Shown here: piece after piece, positions 43,453 through 51,394 of the stretch
How positions within the stretch are numbered: the stretch's first letter is position 1
How the letters are laid out: every line of letters begins with the position of its first letter
Assembly (NCBI RefSeq): GCF_045689245.1
Contig: NZ_CP136865.1
Location: 930,001 to 994,000, forward strand
Direction: 5' to 3'
Source of the DNA: Congregibacter brevis
GTDB taxonomy: Bacteria; Pseudomonadota; Gammaproteobacteria; Pseudomonadales; Halieaceae
DNA: 64,000 bases
Made by a program: the position numbers and the translations under genes
Notes under the pieces: model-generated
What the model saw: only the letters and a program-made list of their open reading frames with translations
Told to the model about the DNA's origin: nothing
Database searches by the model: none

Positions 43453-44695
43453 GTTCGATTACATCTTCCATCTCACCTTTAGTTCCGGTCCGACCCTGCT
43501 TGTTTTTCAGGGCCTGATCCAAGGCGTCGTGCATGCTGGAGAAAAGTTGACGCCAGGTATAACGCTCCGCGATTAGCTGTCTGGATTCGTCTCGAACACG
43601 GTTCCACAAAGCTTCGTCTTTGAGCAGATTGAGTGCTGCGATGGCCATGTCTTCTGCATTCTGAGCAACGCAAATATGCTGGTTGTTGACGTAGTCGACG
43701 CCTTCAGCGCCTACGGGTGTTGTTACCGTTGGCAGGCCGCGAGCCATGGCGTCCAGGACCTTAACCTTCATTCCGCTGCCAAACAGAAGAGGGGCGACGG
43801 AAACTCTAGAATCCTTGTAGACCTCTTGAAGGTCTGCAACAAAACCTCGAAGGCGGATGCCCGGGTAAATGGCGACCGCGTCCAGTAAGCGTTGATCGGG
43901 ATTCTTACCCACGATATCGAACTCAAGATCCGGATGCTCCTGGAGCAATCGTGGCCAGACGTTTTCGATAAACCAGAGAAGACCCACGACATTGGCTTCC
44001 CAGCCCAGCAAGCCGACGTACATCAGCTTCTTCTTTGTCGCTGCGAACTCGAGGGGCGGGAGTTCCAGCTGACTGTCGTCACCTAGGTGATAGGTGTGCG
44101 CGATCTTACTCGCATCGATACCGCTGCTTATCAGCATTTCTGCGTCGTTCGGGGATGCGAAGACAAGGTCCGCGCGCTCCGCAATTTTTTGTTCCGCACG
44201 GCGCACACGCCCCGCTTCTACCAGGGCTGCAAGCTTAAAAGCGGGGTTTCCGGGGAGTCGCGCATAGCGATCCCAGATCTGATGGTAGGCATTATGCGCG
44301 TGGTAAACGACAAGGCCCTGGTAGTTGTCAGGGAGGTAGGCGGACACCTCATAGTGATCTAAAAATATGACGTCATGGGATGGCGCGAGACGCCTGACCT
44401 GTTGGGCGAGTGCCCCGTCATAGCTGCGGTGCACGTTCAAAGGTTTGCGACGAAGGTAGCTGCCGACCAGGCTTTTTGCAGAGCGAGGCACGTTCACGCG
44501 TCGGTGTATGTGCTGTACGCAAGGAGACTTCTCCTCAAATGCGGGACGGTGATCCGCATCGTCAAGCTTCAGTGGTGAGACCAAAGTGACTTCGTAGCGC
44601 TCTGCCAGCGCTTCCAGAAGCTTGAGGCTCTTTACCTTACCTCCGCTCTGCGGTGGATAAGGGAGTTCCGGGGTGAGGAAAAGCAACTTTTTCAT
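43445..44695 (-). CDS. Family 4 (GT-B) glycosyltransferase
   Basis: 416 residues. GT-B fold, with FLTPELPYPPQSGGKVK at the N-terminus (acceptor side) and, in the C-terminal half, KLMYVGLLGWEANV, FDIVGKNPDQRLL and the donor-binding APLLFGSGMKVKVLDAMARGLPTV with the conserved EX7E-like site altered (Asp-Ala-Met). It adds a sugar to the growing exopolysaccharide unit. It overlaps both neighbours (4 nt and 8 nt). Confidence 0.92.
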   Translation of the reverse strand: MKKLLFLTPELPYPPQSGGKVKSLKLLEALAERYEVTLVSPLKLDDADHRPAFEEKSPCVQHIHRRVNVPRSAKSLVGSYLRRKPLNVHRSYDGALAQQVRRLAPSHDVIFLDHYEVSAYLPDNYQGLVVYHAHNAYHQIWDRYARLPGNPAFKLAALVEAGRVRRAEQKIAERADLVFASPNDAEMLISSGIDASKIAHTYHLGDDSQLELPPLEFAATKKKLMYVGLLGWEANVVGLLWFIENVWPRLLQEHPDLEFDIVGKNPDQRLLDAVAIYPGIRLRGFVADLQEVYKDSRVSVAPLLFGSGMKVKVLDAMARGLPTVTTPVGAEGVDYVNNQHICVAQNAEDMAIAALNLLKDEALWNRVRDESRQLIAERYTWRQLFSSMHDALDQALKNKQGRTGTKGEMEDVIEHA

Positions 44696-45594
44696 GACGA
44701 GAGTCCCTCCTGGGGACGTGAGCTCGAAGCGTCAAGGCCGCGAATGATCTGCAGCTCTTCTTGATCGCTGAGTCCTAGATTCGATTGAAGGAGAACGGCG
44801 AAGGCGTGATCTCTTAAAGCTTCGGTGCCGTCAGCTAGGGCGTCGGCATCTTCTCTGAACCAGCAGCAGTGGACTAAATCTTGGTCGCAGGCAAAATGTC
44901 CGCTGTTGTCGATGCCCACTGTGGCGTCTACGTAAGCACCGTAGAGTATGTATTCGGATACCTTGAATGCGCGGGCTACGCCTCTATACCAAGGGCGACC
45001 GTGCTGCTGTTCCAGGTGCTGTTGAAGTCCTTCGAGATTGCTACGGCGCCAGGTGATTAGCTGGCCGATGTAATCGTGACCAAAGTATTGCTTTTGTTCT
45101 CCTATGAGTTCCGCCGCTTTGTGATGCCATTGGAGGTGTTCACCGCTGTCTTTGGCGCCGGCGATCCGATGCAGCCGCAGCTGGCCATTATTAAGGACAT
45201 CATCTCGGCTAAAGGGCTTAACGAACTGAAGGTCTGAGTCGGCAAAGATGATGAGCTCGGCGTCGGTAACAAAATTGGCGGAGAGCTTGGTGACCTGCTG
45301 CATCACCCAGCCTCGTACGGGCCAGCCTCTATTGTCTAGCCACCACTTGTTGCTGGCGGGAAGTTGGCGGAAGCGACCAGGTACTGCGTCCTCAACGGCC
45401 ACGACATTTCTTCGGCTATTTGAGAGGGCCTTGAAGAGCGCGATATCGCGCTTGGGAACCACGAGCCAATGGATGATTTCTTCGCTTACCCAGCGATCTA
45501 CGGACAGGCACAGGCGTTCGCAGCGATTAAAGTCTGGCGCATAAGAGCAGGTGATCATGCTGAGCTCTTCTTGCTGGGGCTGCAGTGTTTGCAT
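44692..45594 (-). CDS. Glycosyltransferase-like protein (DUF6492-like), function unproven
   Basis: 300 residues, soluble. It resembles a family of uncharacterised GT-A-like proteins that I would place near DUF6492. The motif AELIIFADSDLQFVKPF carries a DSD that could bind metal and a nucleotide sugar; the early part (SMITCSYAPDFNRCERLCLSV) and the late CDQDLVHCCWFRED fit that family. First gene of the five-gene operon, with AAAGGA 10 nt before the start and a sigma-54 promoter 38 nt upstream. Probably one of the repeat-unit transferases. Confidence 0.7.
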   Translation of the reverse strand: MQTLQPQQEELSMITCSYAPDFNRCERLCLSVDRWVSEEIIHWLVVPKRDIALFKALSNSRRNVVAVEDAVPGRFRQLPASNKWWLDNRGWPVRGWVMQQVTKLSANFVTDAELIIFADSDLQFVKPFSRDDVLNNGQLRLHRIAGAKDSGEHLQWHHKAAELIGEQKQYFGHDYIGQLITWRRSNLEGLQQHLEQQHGRPWYRGVARAFKVSEYILYGAYVDATVGIDNSGHFACDQDLVHCCWFREDADALADGTEALRDHAFAVLLQSNLGLSDQEELQIIRGLDASSSRPQEGLSS

Positions 45595-45631
45595 CGTTAA
45601 GGGTTCCTTTAACAGTCAGTGCCGTACACGG

Positions 45632-45647
45632 AGCAGTTGGCGTGCCA
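45632..45647 (-). promoter_or_regulatory. Sigma-54 promoter for the 45594-41192 operon
   Basis: Minus-strand reading TGGCACG-CCAA-CTGCT: the -24 element is perfect, the -12 element has one mismatch, and GG-N10-GC spacing is exact. The start codon of the first gene is 38 nt past the -12 element. Confidence 0.82.
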
Positions 45648-45755
45648 GTTTCAATACTTATTAGAAATGTGTAACTAAAACAATAATTTATCTCTCTTTT
45701 AGGTGCGTCCTTGTATTCTTCTGGACAAACACTTCGAATACATTCTTTTATCGCA

Positions 45756-45768
45756 TTGCAAAATGCAA
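45756..45768. promoter_or_regulatory. LuxO-type operator box between divergent sigma-54 promoters
   Basis: Perfect palindrome TTGCA-AAA-TGCAA, identical to the LuxO site consensus TTGCA-W3-TGCAA as I recall it. Its centre is about 115 nt from the -24 start of the leftward promoter and 103 nt from that of the rightward one, so a single activator site could serve both. Confidence 0.7.
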
Positions 45769-45864
45769 CTTTATCTGCAACGAGATTGCCCTGCTAATTA
45801 TGCGGCAATTGTCGTAAGCGTATAATAACCATATAAAACAACAAGATACAAAGATTTTCCTGTA

Positions 45865-45880
45865 TGGCACGGGGGTTGCT
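45865..45880 (+). promoter_or_regulatory. Sigma-54 promoter for the initiating sugar transferase
   Basis: TGGCAC-GGGGG-TTGCT matches the -24/-12 consensus in full with exact GG-N10-GC spacing. Expected transcript start is about 45891, giving a 35-nt leader before ATG 45926. Confidence 0.9.
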
Positions 45881-45925
45881 GTGTTACTGGCATGGATAAA
45901 TTGATGTCTTTTGGGAGAACCAAAA

Positions 45926-46624
45926 ATGTCTGTGCTTACCCAACCCGGTGAAGTCATCACCGCAGGCACCCAAGTACTGGCGAGCAGCTACACCGGCTGG
46001 TTGCGAGATGCGCACGACGGCTTGTACCCGATTGTGAAGCGCAGCATTGATCTACTGGTCAGCTCTGTCGCTTTGTTACTGCTGTTTCCGCTGTTGCTCC
46101 TGACTGCGCTTGCGGTGAAGTTGGAGTCGCCTGGCCCCGTTCTGTTTTCGCAGACACGTATCGGTCGTCGTGGTCGTCCATTCAAGTGCTGGAAGTTCCG
46201 TTCTATGTACACCGATGCCGAAGCGCGGAAGACCGAACTGCAGGCGCACAATGAAATGCACGGTGGAATGACCTTCAAGATGAAACATGATCCCCGCATC
46301 ACGCGCATCGGTCGTTTTATCCGGAAGGCCTCTATCGATGAGCTACCCCAGCTTTGGAATGTGTGGATCGGCGAGATGTCATTGGTCGGCCCACGACCTC
46401 CCGTGCCTGCAGAAGTTGCCCAGTACACGGCGATGGATCGCCTGCGTTTGTCTGTAAAACCGGGCATCACCTGCATCTGGCAGGTTAGTGGCCGCAGCGA
46501 TATTCCTTTTGATGAGCAGGTTCAGTTGGACATCCGATACATCCATGAGCGTTCTTTATGGATGGATATTCGCTTGTTGCTCGCCACTGTGCCTGCAGTA
46601 CTGCTTGCTCGCGGTGCTTATTGA
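45926..46624 (+). CDS. Initiating sugar-phosphate transferase of exopolysaccharide synthesis
   Basis: 232 residues from ATG 45926 (GGAGA 7 nt upstream). Bacterial sugar transferase of the small PglC/WbaP-C-terminal type: a membrane helix or re-entrant hairpin at about 38-65 (VSSVALLLLFPLLLLTAL), then KFRSMYTDA, the Asp-Glu catalytic dyad in KASIDELPQLWN, and SLVGPRPPVP. It transfers a sugar-1-phosphate to undecaprenyl phosphate and so starts the repeat unit. It is transcribed alone, away from the rest of the locus. Confidence 0.95.
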   Translation: MSVLTQPGEVITAGTQVLASSYTGWLRDAHDGLYPIVKRSIDLLVSSVALLLLFPLLLLTALAVKLESPGPVLFSQTRIGRRGRPFKCWKFRSMYTDAEARKTELQAHNEMHGGMTFKMKHDPRITRIGRFIRKASIDELPQLWNVWIGEMSLVGPRPPVPAEVAQYTAMDRLRLSVKPGITCIWQVSGRSDIPFDEQVQLDIRYIHERSLWMDIRLLLATVPAVLLARGAY

Positions 46625-46661
46625 TTCAGGCTAGCTAAAGACTCTTCATGAAACAAAGGCG

Positions 46662-46693
46662 TCAGCCGCTGCTAGACTGACGGCTGATGTTTT
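46662..46693 (+). terminator. Possible terminator after the sugar transferase
   Basis: A 7-bp perfect stem TCAGCCG / CGGCTGA (46662-46668 and 46681-46687) with a 12-nt loop is followed by TGTTTT. The T run is short, so the call is weak. Confidence 0.4.
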
Positions 46694-46727
46694 GAGTTCA
46701 GGAGCTGATCCGGTGGAGGTATCCACG

Positions 46728-47726
46728 ATGCGCTGCCGTAATTGCGACACCCCTCTCGACGGGCAATTCTGCACAAGCTGCGGTCAGCGGGAGGGCCGTG
46801 GTGATCTTCACTTTGGTGAAGCCGTGACCGACATCTTGGGGGATGTATTTACCTGGGACTCTCGTGTTTGGCGAACGCTAATTTCTCTGCTGTTCCGTCC
46901 CGGATTCCTCAGCGCGGAGTTCAACGTGGGGCGCCGCGCTCGATACATGCCGCCCTTTCGGTTGTACATCGTCGTCTCCTTTCTGTTGTTCTTGACGCTC
47001 TCCCTGATGGCGACTTATGTCGTCGATTTCGGTGGTTCCGATGAAGACTCCGTCGGGCCATCCGTCACTTTCGGCCTTGATGTCGACGCGACAAGCGACG
47101 ATGCCGAGGCAGCGGTATCCGATGCCCCGCCAGCGGATGTCGAGAGTGCATTAGCTAAAAAAATTGCCGAAGAGCGTGCCGCCGGTAACGTAGAAGTGGT
47201 GGAGTTTTTAGAGGAGTTCGAGGCCGGCTTAGACTCTGAGTCAGCGTCCGGAGAGGTTACGGTAAACCTGCTTGATGGCGGTCCCGAGTGGGTGACGGAG
47301 CTCGAAAAACGCATAGAAACGAATGCAAGTCAGGTGAGCGACGATCCTGGCGACTATATAGGTCAGCTCTTTGAATATCTCCCACAGGTGATGTTCATTA
47401 TGCTGCCGCTATTCGCGCTGTTGTTGAAGCTGGTTTACCTAACATCGCCCTTCCATTACTTGCAGCACCTGGTTTTTGCGCTGCATTACCACACCTTTGT
47501 ATATCTTCTATATCTGTTAACGGTGTTGCTTGAGCTGGCAAGTTTGCGTGTGGATGGTTTGTTCTCGATGATGCTAATCATCTATTTAGTGCTGGCTTTG
47601 CGGCGAACCTACGCCAGTGGTTGGCCCGGCGCGATCGGTAAAACCCTGTTCCTGTTGTTCAGTTATGGTGTTTCTCTAATGATCGGTATGGCGATCGCGG
47701 CTGTTGTCGTGTTGGCGGCTATGTAG
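46728..47726 (+). CDS. DUF3667-type membrane protein with zinc ribbon
   Basis: 332 residues from ATG 46728, which has GGAGGT 7 nt upstream; GTG 46713 is a weaker alternative. A CxxC zinc ribbon (CRNCD at the start, CTSCG near residue 20) is followed by the conserved FTWDSRVWRTLISLLFRPGFL, a helix at about 85-105, an acidic, Ala-rich periplasmic or cytosolic loop of about 130 residues, and three to four C-terminal helices. The function of the family is not known. It overlaps the convergent photolyase gene by 8 nt. Confidence 0.85.
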   Translation: MRCRNCDTPLDGQFCTSCGQREGRGDLHFGEAVTDILGDVFTWDSRVWRTLISLLFRPGFLSAEFNVGRRARYMPPFRLYIVVSFLLFLTLSLMATYVVDFGGSDEDSVGPSVTFGLDVDATSDDAEAAVSDAPPADVESALAKKIAEERAAGNVEVVEFLEEFEAGLDSESASGEVTVNLLDGGPEWVTELEKRIETNASQVSDDPGDYIGQLFEYLPQVMFIMLPLFALLLKLVYLTSPFHYLQHLVFALHYHTFVYLLYLLTVLLELASLRVDGLFSMMLIIYLVLALRRTYASGWPGAIGKTLFLLFSYGVSLMIGMAIAAVVVLAAM

Positions 47727-49197
47727 TGCGCTTAGCGGGCCTGGAATAGCGCTTTTCGATGTGCCGGGAAAGGATTCTCTCCCGCTCTTGTTTTACCAGG
47801 GGGTCATCTTTTAGCGCCCACAACCTGTCTCGAGCGCTGCGATGAGTTTCCCTCACATCGACGATAGGTGGGCAATAGGGCTCGTCGTTCAGGCCATAGA
47901 TCATCCGCTCCATAGCACTGAGATCCCAGGGACGATGAATCATTGGGGCTGGTACTTCGGCAAGCTCTGGTACCCACTGGCGAATGAATGTGCCCTCGGG
48001 GTCGTGCTCCTCGGACTGTTTTATCGGGTTGTAGATTCGGATGGTATTGATACCGGTCACACCCGCCTGCATTTGCATCTGTGCAAAATGGATCCCGGGT
48101 TCAAAATCCAGAAATTGCGAAGCAAGATGCGCTGCGCCTTCTCGCCAGTCTTGCCAGAGGTGGTGAGTTAGAAAGCTGACCAGCATCGCCCGGGAGCGAA
48201 AGTTGATGTATCCCGTAGCCCTAAGGCAGCGCATGCTGGCGTCTATAAGTGGATAACCCGTTTTCCCCTCGGCCCACGCCTTCACGAGTTCCTCGTCATG
48301 GAGACGCGGGTACTGAAGGTAGCCGCGATTGATATCTTCGTGCTCCATGCGGCATTCCATTTCGAATTTTTGAATGAAATGGCAGTGCCAATGTAGGCGT
48401 GACTCAAAGGCCTGTAATGCCCGGCTTGGCCCTTGTTTCGCTTGCGCCCGTTTCAGGGCCTGATACACCTGCCGAATGCTGAGGTTTCCCCAGGCCAGGT
48501 AGGGCGACAATCTGGAGCAGCTGTCCCGACTAGCGAGAGGTTTGGATATATTTCGAGCATAGCCAGAAGAACGCCGAAGCAAAAAATCCTTAAGCGTTTG
48601 CCTCGCTGCACTTTCGCCACCTGTTTGAAATTCACTCTGGGATGATCGCCAGCTGCCCGGTGAACCTCGCAAATGAAAGTCTGCAAGGCAGTTTTCGTTG
48701 GAAAGCTTGCCGCGAATGAGTTCGGGGTCGATAACATGACAGGGCGCGGACATATGCTGCGTCCAGTTACGATTCCAGCCCCGGCGATTCCTTCGACCGC
48801 GCTGCACGCCGTTGGTCGGAAATTCGTCCCATGGGATTACCTGTTCCTTGAGGATCCTTCCCACGTCACGATCCCGGGAGAAGGTTTTCTCCAAACCCGT
48901 TTCCTCGTAGGAATGAACGCTTTGAATCTGTCCGTTCGTGATGAGGGCCCGAAAAACTTCCCGTGGGTCTCCACAGCAGACTTGCAGGGATTTCGTCTGG
49001 GGCGCTAGGGCGCGATGCATGTCGAGCAGTGATTGCCAAACAAAGCGCCAGTGGCGTTCGTCATAGTGCGGGTCGCTGAGGAGTTCCGGTTCAAAGCAGT
49101 AGAGCAGCAGTACTGGAGAACCGGTGGCCAAAGCAGCCTTGATAGCTGCGTTATCCTGAAAGCGTAAGTCTCGCTTCAGCCATACGAGGGCATTCAT
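47719..49197 (-). CDS. Cryptochrome/DNA photolyase family protein
   Basis: 492 residues. The N-terminal photolyase alpha/beta domain begins ALVWLKRDLRFQDN; the C-terminal FAD-binding domain includes AWGNLSIRQVYQALKR, TGYPLIDASMRCLRATGYINFRSRAM and TGINTIRIYNPIKQSEEHDPEG. It repairs UV dimers with blue light, or acts as a cryptochrome. The variant FAD-domain end (TIRIYNP instead of the more common PYFRVFNP) separates it from classical E. coli-type PhrB. It overlaps the Cho-like gene by 4 nt, which supports a UV-repair role. Confidence 0.92.
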   Translation of the reverse strand: MNALVWLKRDLRFQDNAAIKAALATGSPVLLLYCFEPELLSDPHYDERHWRFVWQSLLDMHRALAPQTKSLQVCCGDPREVFRALITNGQIQSVHSYEETGLEKTFSRDRDVGRILKEQVIPWDEFPTNGVQRGRRNRRGWNRNWTQHMSAPCHVIDPELIRGKLSNENCLADFHLRGSPGSWRSSQSEFQTGGESAARQTLKDFLLRRSSGYARNISKPLASRDSCSRLSPYLAWGNLSIRQVYQALKRAQAKQGPSRALQAFESRLHWHCHFIQKFEMECRMEHEDINRGYLQYPRLHDEELVKAWAEGKTGYPLIDASMRCLRATGYINFRSRAMLVSFLTHHLWQDWREGAAHLASQFLDFEPGIHFAQMQMQAGVTGINTIRIYNPIKQSEEHDPEGTFIRQWVPELAEVPAPMIHRPWDLSAMERMIYGLNDEPYCPPIVDVRETHRSARDRLWALKDDPLVKQERERILSRHIEKRYSRPAKRTT

Positions 49198-50171
49198 GCA
49201 GGCAGCAGAGCTGCGCCGTTCTCCACGGATTCATTCACCGAGGAGCTCCCTGTCGCGAAAGGGTTCGCAATGGCTTCGCCACTGAGTCCATCCAGCAGCT
49301 GACCAGAGCTTTGGCGAAGCGACCGCACGGCAATTCGGTACGCATCCCGATCAAAGACTAAGTCGCTGTTTCGCTTGGCACTCTGACGAGCGCTATCGCG
49401 GCGTTCATAAGTCCCAAGATAAGACCAGTGATGAATCAGATGAAACTGTCGACGCGGCTGGAGTACCCCATTTTTGCCGTCGTATTTACTATCCCTGGCC
49501 CGTTCTTCCAGTAGCAGCACGGGACCGGCAAAGGGCCAGGCGGCGATGCGCTGTTTTTCCAGAGCCAGCAGCAGTCGCGCATTGTGGTCTTCTGCGGTTT
49601 CTTTTCCGGCGCAAGCGCCGTTACAGCGACCTACCTGATGCTGGAAGCATGCTCCGCGTCCACGCTCGACACCCAACATGCGGAGGCATAGCCCGTGATC
49701 TCGTGCAATGCTGCGAAGAGAGTCGTCGATGTGCCTACGTGATCGAAACAGGCCGAACACGGATTCGATACGCTCGCCTGCGGGGCAAAAGTCGCTGGGA
49801 ATCACCTGCAAAAAGCCTTCCACATCCTGCTGTAAGCGTTGGGTCCAGAGCTTTCGGCTGCGCCTCTGGCGCCGGTTATACAATGGGGCCTCATCCTTGA
49901 TTGCAGCGTTTTCGATGAGCAGTGCGCCGATCTCTCCTGCGGTGAGCTGACAATCGATGCGACGCACGCCGGACATCATGCTCTGCTGGCGCCCGGGCTC
50001 TCGGGCGTCGGCGAAGTGGCTGTTTAAACGCGTTGCAATGTCGATGCTTTTGCCGATGTACAGCAAGGCGTCCTCCCTGTTGTAAAAACGATAGACACCG
50101 GGGCATCGCGGCGCGCTATCTACGGCCTCACCGTTGCAGCTGTAGTGGGTTTGTTTACGATCTATGAGCAT
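49194..50171 (-). CDS. Cho-like excinuclease (UvrC N-terminal homologue)
   Basis: 325 residues from ATG 50171; the frame is open to 50339 but the extra part is not family-like. The GIY-YIG nuclease domain is CPGVYRF (GVY 25-27) and LLYIGKS (YIG 38-40) with Arg48 and a later Glu. The second half matches the Cys-rich region of UvrC/Cho (HQVGRCNGACAGKE). Cho, about 295 residues in E. coli, makes the 3' incision at bulky lesions that UvrC handles poorly. It is co-transcribed with the photolyase. Confidence 0.85.
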   Translation of the reverse strand: MLIDRKQTHYSCNGEAVDSAPRCPGVYRFYNREDALLYIGKSIDIATRLNSHFADAREPGRQQSMMSGVRRIDCQLTAGEIGALLIENAAIKDEAPLYNRRQRRSRKLWTQRLQQDVEGFLQVIPSDFCPAGERIESVFGLFRSRRHIDDSLRSIARDHGLCLRMLGVERGRGACFQHQVGRCNGACAGKETAEDHNARLLLALEKQRIAAWPFAGPVLLLEERARDSKYDGKNGVLQPRRQFHLIHHWSYLGTYERRDSARQSAKRNSDLVFDRDAYRIAVRSLRQSSGQLLDGLSGEAIANPFATGSSSVNESVENGAALLPA

Positions 50172-50362
50172 CAGTTCTTTGGGCTTCTCCTTGACTGCAA
50201 TGGTGACGCAAATGTTCCGATGGCGATGGGTGATGATTGGGGTCGTCCACCTTTTGTCAGTATCCTCGCGGTAACTCTTTTCCATTTTGCCGGTTTGTCG
50301 GCGATCTTTCCCCTTAATCGCGGCACACTGTCGCATCAAACGACAGGTACCGGAGCTCTTCC

Positions 50363-50683
50363 ATGAAAGTCACGCTTAAGGATCTCAAGTCCCGATCGAT
50401 TGATCGTGTTGTTATCGAATCTGTGGATTTGAGTCTCTATATCGCCCATGCGTATTCGGTGGAAGGGCGGTTACTCATTGTCGAAGGTGATGGAAAGCCC
50501 CTTAAAACACGAAATCTTCTGGATATGAAATCTGCTCTGTCGAGCCTTCGTGGTGTAGCTATGGTGCTGGTGCAACGCAGCGCTTATGACGAAATGGTGG
50601 GGCAGTCCTATGTACCCACGGACAATGCTATGGAGATCTCTCTGGCCCCTGGGTTCGAGACCTTGCCTAGCTGGGAGCATTGA
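50363..50683 (+). CDS. Small conserved protein (DUF6482-like), function unknown
   Basis: 106 residues, soluble. It looks like the small gammaproteobacterial proteins of DUF6482: a strand-rich N-terminal half (VVIESVDLSLYIAHAYSVEG), a glycine-centred turn and LLDMKSALSSLRGVAMVLVQRSAYDEMVG. GGAG 7 nt before ATG 50363 supports the start. It diverges from the Cho/photolyase operon. No function is established. Confidence 0.75.
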   Translation: MKVTLKDLKSRSIDRVVIESVDLSLYIAHAYSVEGRLLIVEGDGKPLKTRNLLDMKSALSSLRGVAMVLVQRSAYDEMVGQSYVPTDNAMEISLAPGFETLPSWEH

Positions 50684-50686
50684 GCT

Positions 50687-51211
50687 CTAGAGGTATTGGC
50701 GGAGCGTCAGCGTATTCCCTCGCTGGGTGAACTCTATGTGCTTTAAGAAGCTCATCCCAAGTAGCACTTCGCGCATTTGCAGTCCCGGTGTGATCGAAGC
50801 CTCAACATTCTGCAGGCGAATGTCGCCGACAGCGACTTCATCAAGTCGTGTGAGGTAGCTGCGGGTACTCCCGTTAGCGGTGTTGGTCATGATGGGGCGT
50901 CCTTTCGGTAATGAAAGACGTTCAGCGAGCGCGGCTGGGATCGCGACACCCGTCGCGCCGGTGTCTAGCAGAAATACGACTTCCTCGCCGTTAATGGTGC
51001 CCGCACTGACATAGTGACCCATGCGGTTTCTTTTGAGCTCTACCTCGCGCACACCCGCGGCGGTCACTTCAGTGTCTACGCTGCGATTGGGGTTGCGCTG
51101 TCGTTCAAGTACGTCGCCGAAGTACAGCATTAGCAGAGCCATGACCGCCAGCCACGCAAAGACCTGCATGACGCGGCCCATGCGCTGATGTTCTTGTCGT
51201 GGTTCTTCCAC
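50687..51211 (-). CDS. Membrane-anchored retropepsin-like aspartic protease
   Basis: 174 residues. One helix at about 15-33 (QVFAWLAVMALLMLYF) anchors a periplasmic domain with the aspartic-protease motif FLLDTGATGVAIP (Asp83) and the second conserved strand/loop VLLGMSFLKHIEF. It belongs to the TIGR02281-like bacterial clan AA proteases, which act as dimers with one Asp each. Targets are unknown. It ends 3 nt after the convergent small gene. Confidence 0.88.
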   Translation of the reverse strand: MEEPRQEHQRMGRVMQVFAWLAVMALLMLYFGDVLERQRNPNRSVDTEVTAAGVREVELKRNRMGHYVSAGTINGEEVVFLLDTGATGVAIPAALAERLSLPKGRPIMTNTANGSTRSYLTRLDEVAVGDIRLQNVEASITPGLQMREVLLGMSFLKHIEFTQRGNTLTLRQYL

Positions 51212-51394
51212 TATGAGTAACTACCTCTTGACGAAGCTTAGCTTGGTACGTTTCCTATACAAGATAGACCAGTTTACTCGCGCTTAGTTGCTCCACCGCA
51301 GGGACCTTGCGGCTGGTATGATGAATCGGAGTAACTTCGGCATTCCGAATAATAAAAAACTACCGCGCTCGCCGCGGACAATAAGGGCCCCTTT

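Larger units (their letters stand above)
45595..45925. other. AT-rich divergent control region of the exopolysaccharide locus
   Basis: 331 nt without a gene, clearly richer in A and T than the surroundings. It separates two divergent exopolysaccharide transcription units. It holds a sigma-54 promoter at each end, facing outwards, and a perfect TTGCA-AAA-TGCAA palindrome about midway. I see no small-RNA terminator in it. Confidence 0.85.

Noticed and set aside
45881..45925. A Qrr-like small RNA after the rightward sigma-54 promoter
   Set aside because: Only about 45 nt separate the promoter from the sugar transferase start, with no hairpin and T run, so the promoter most likely serves the gene.
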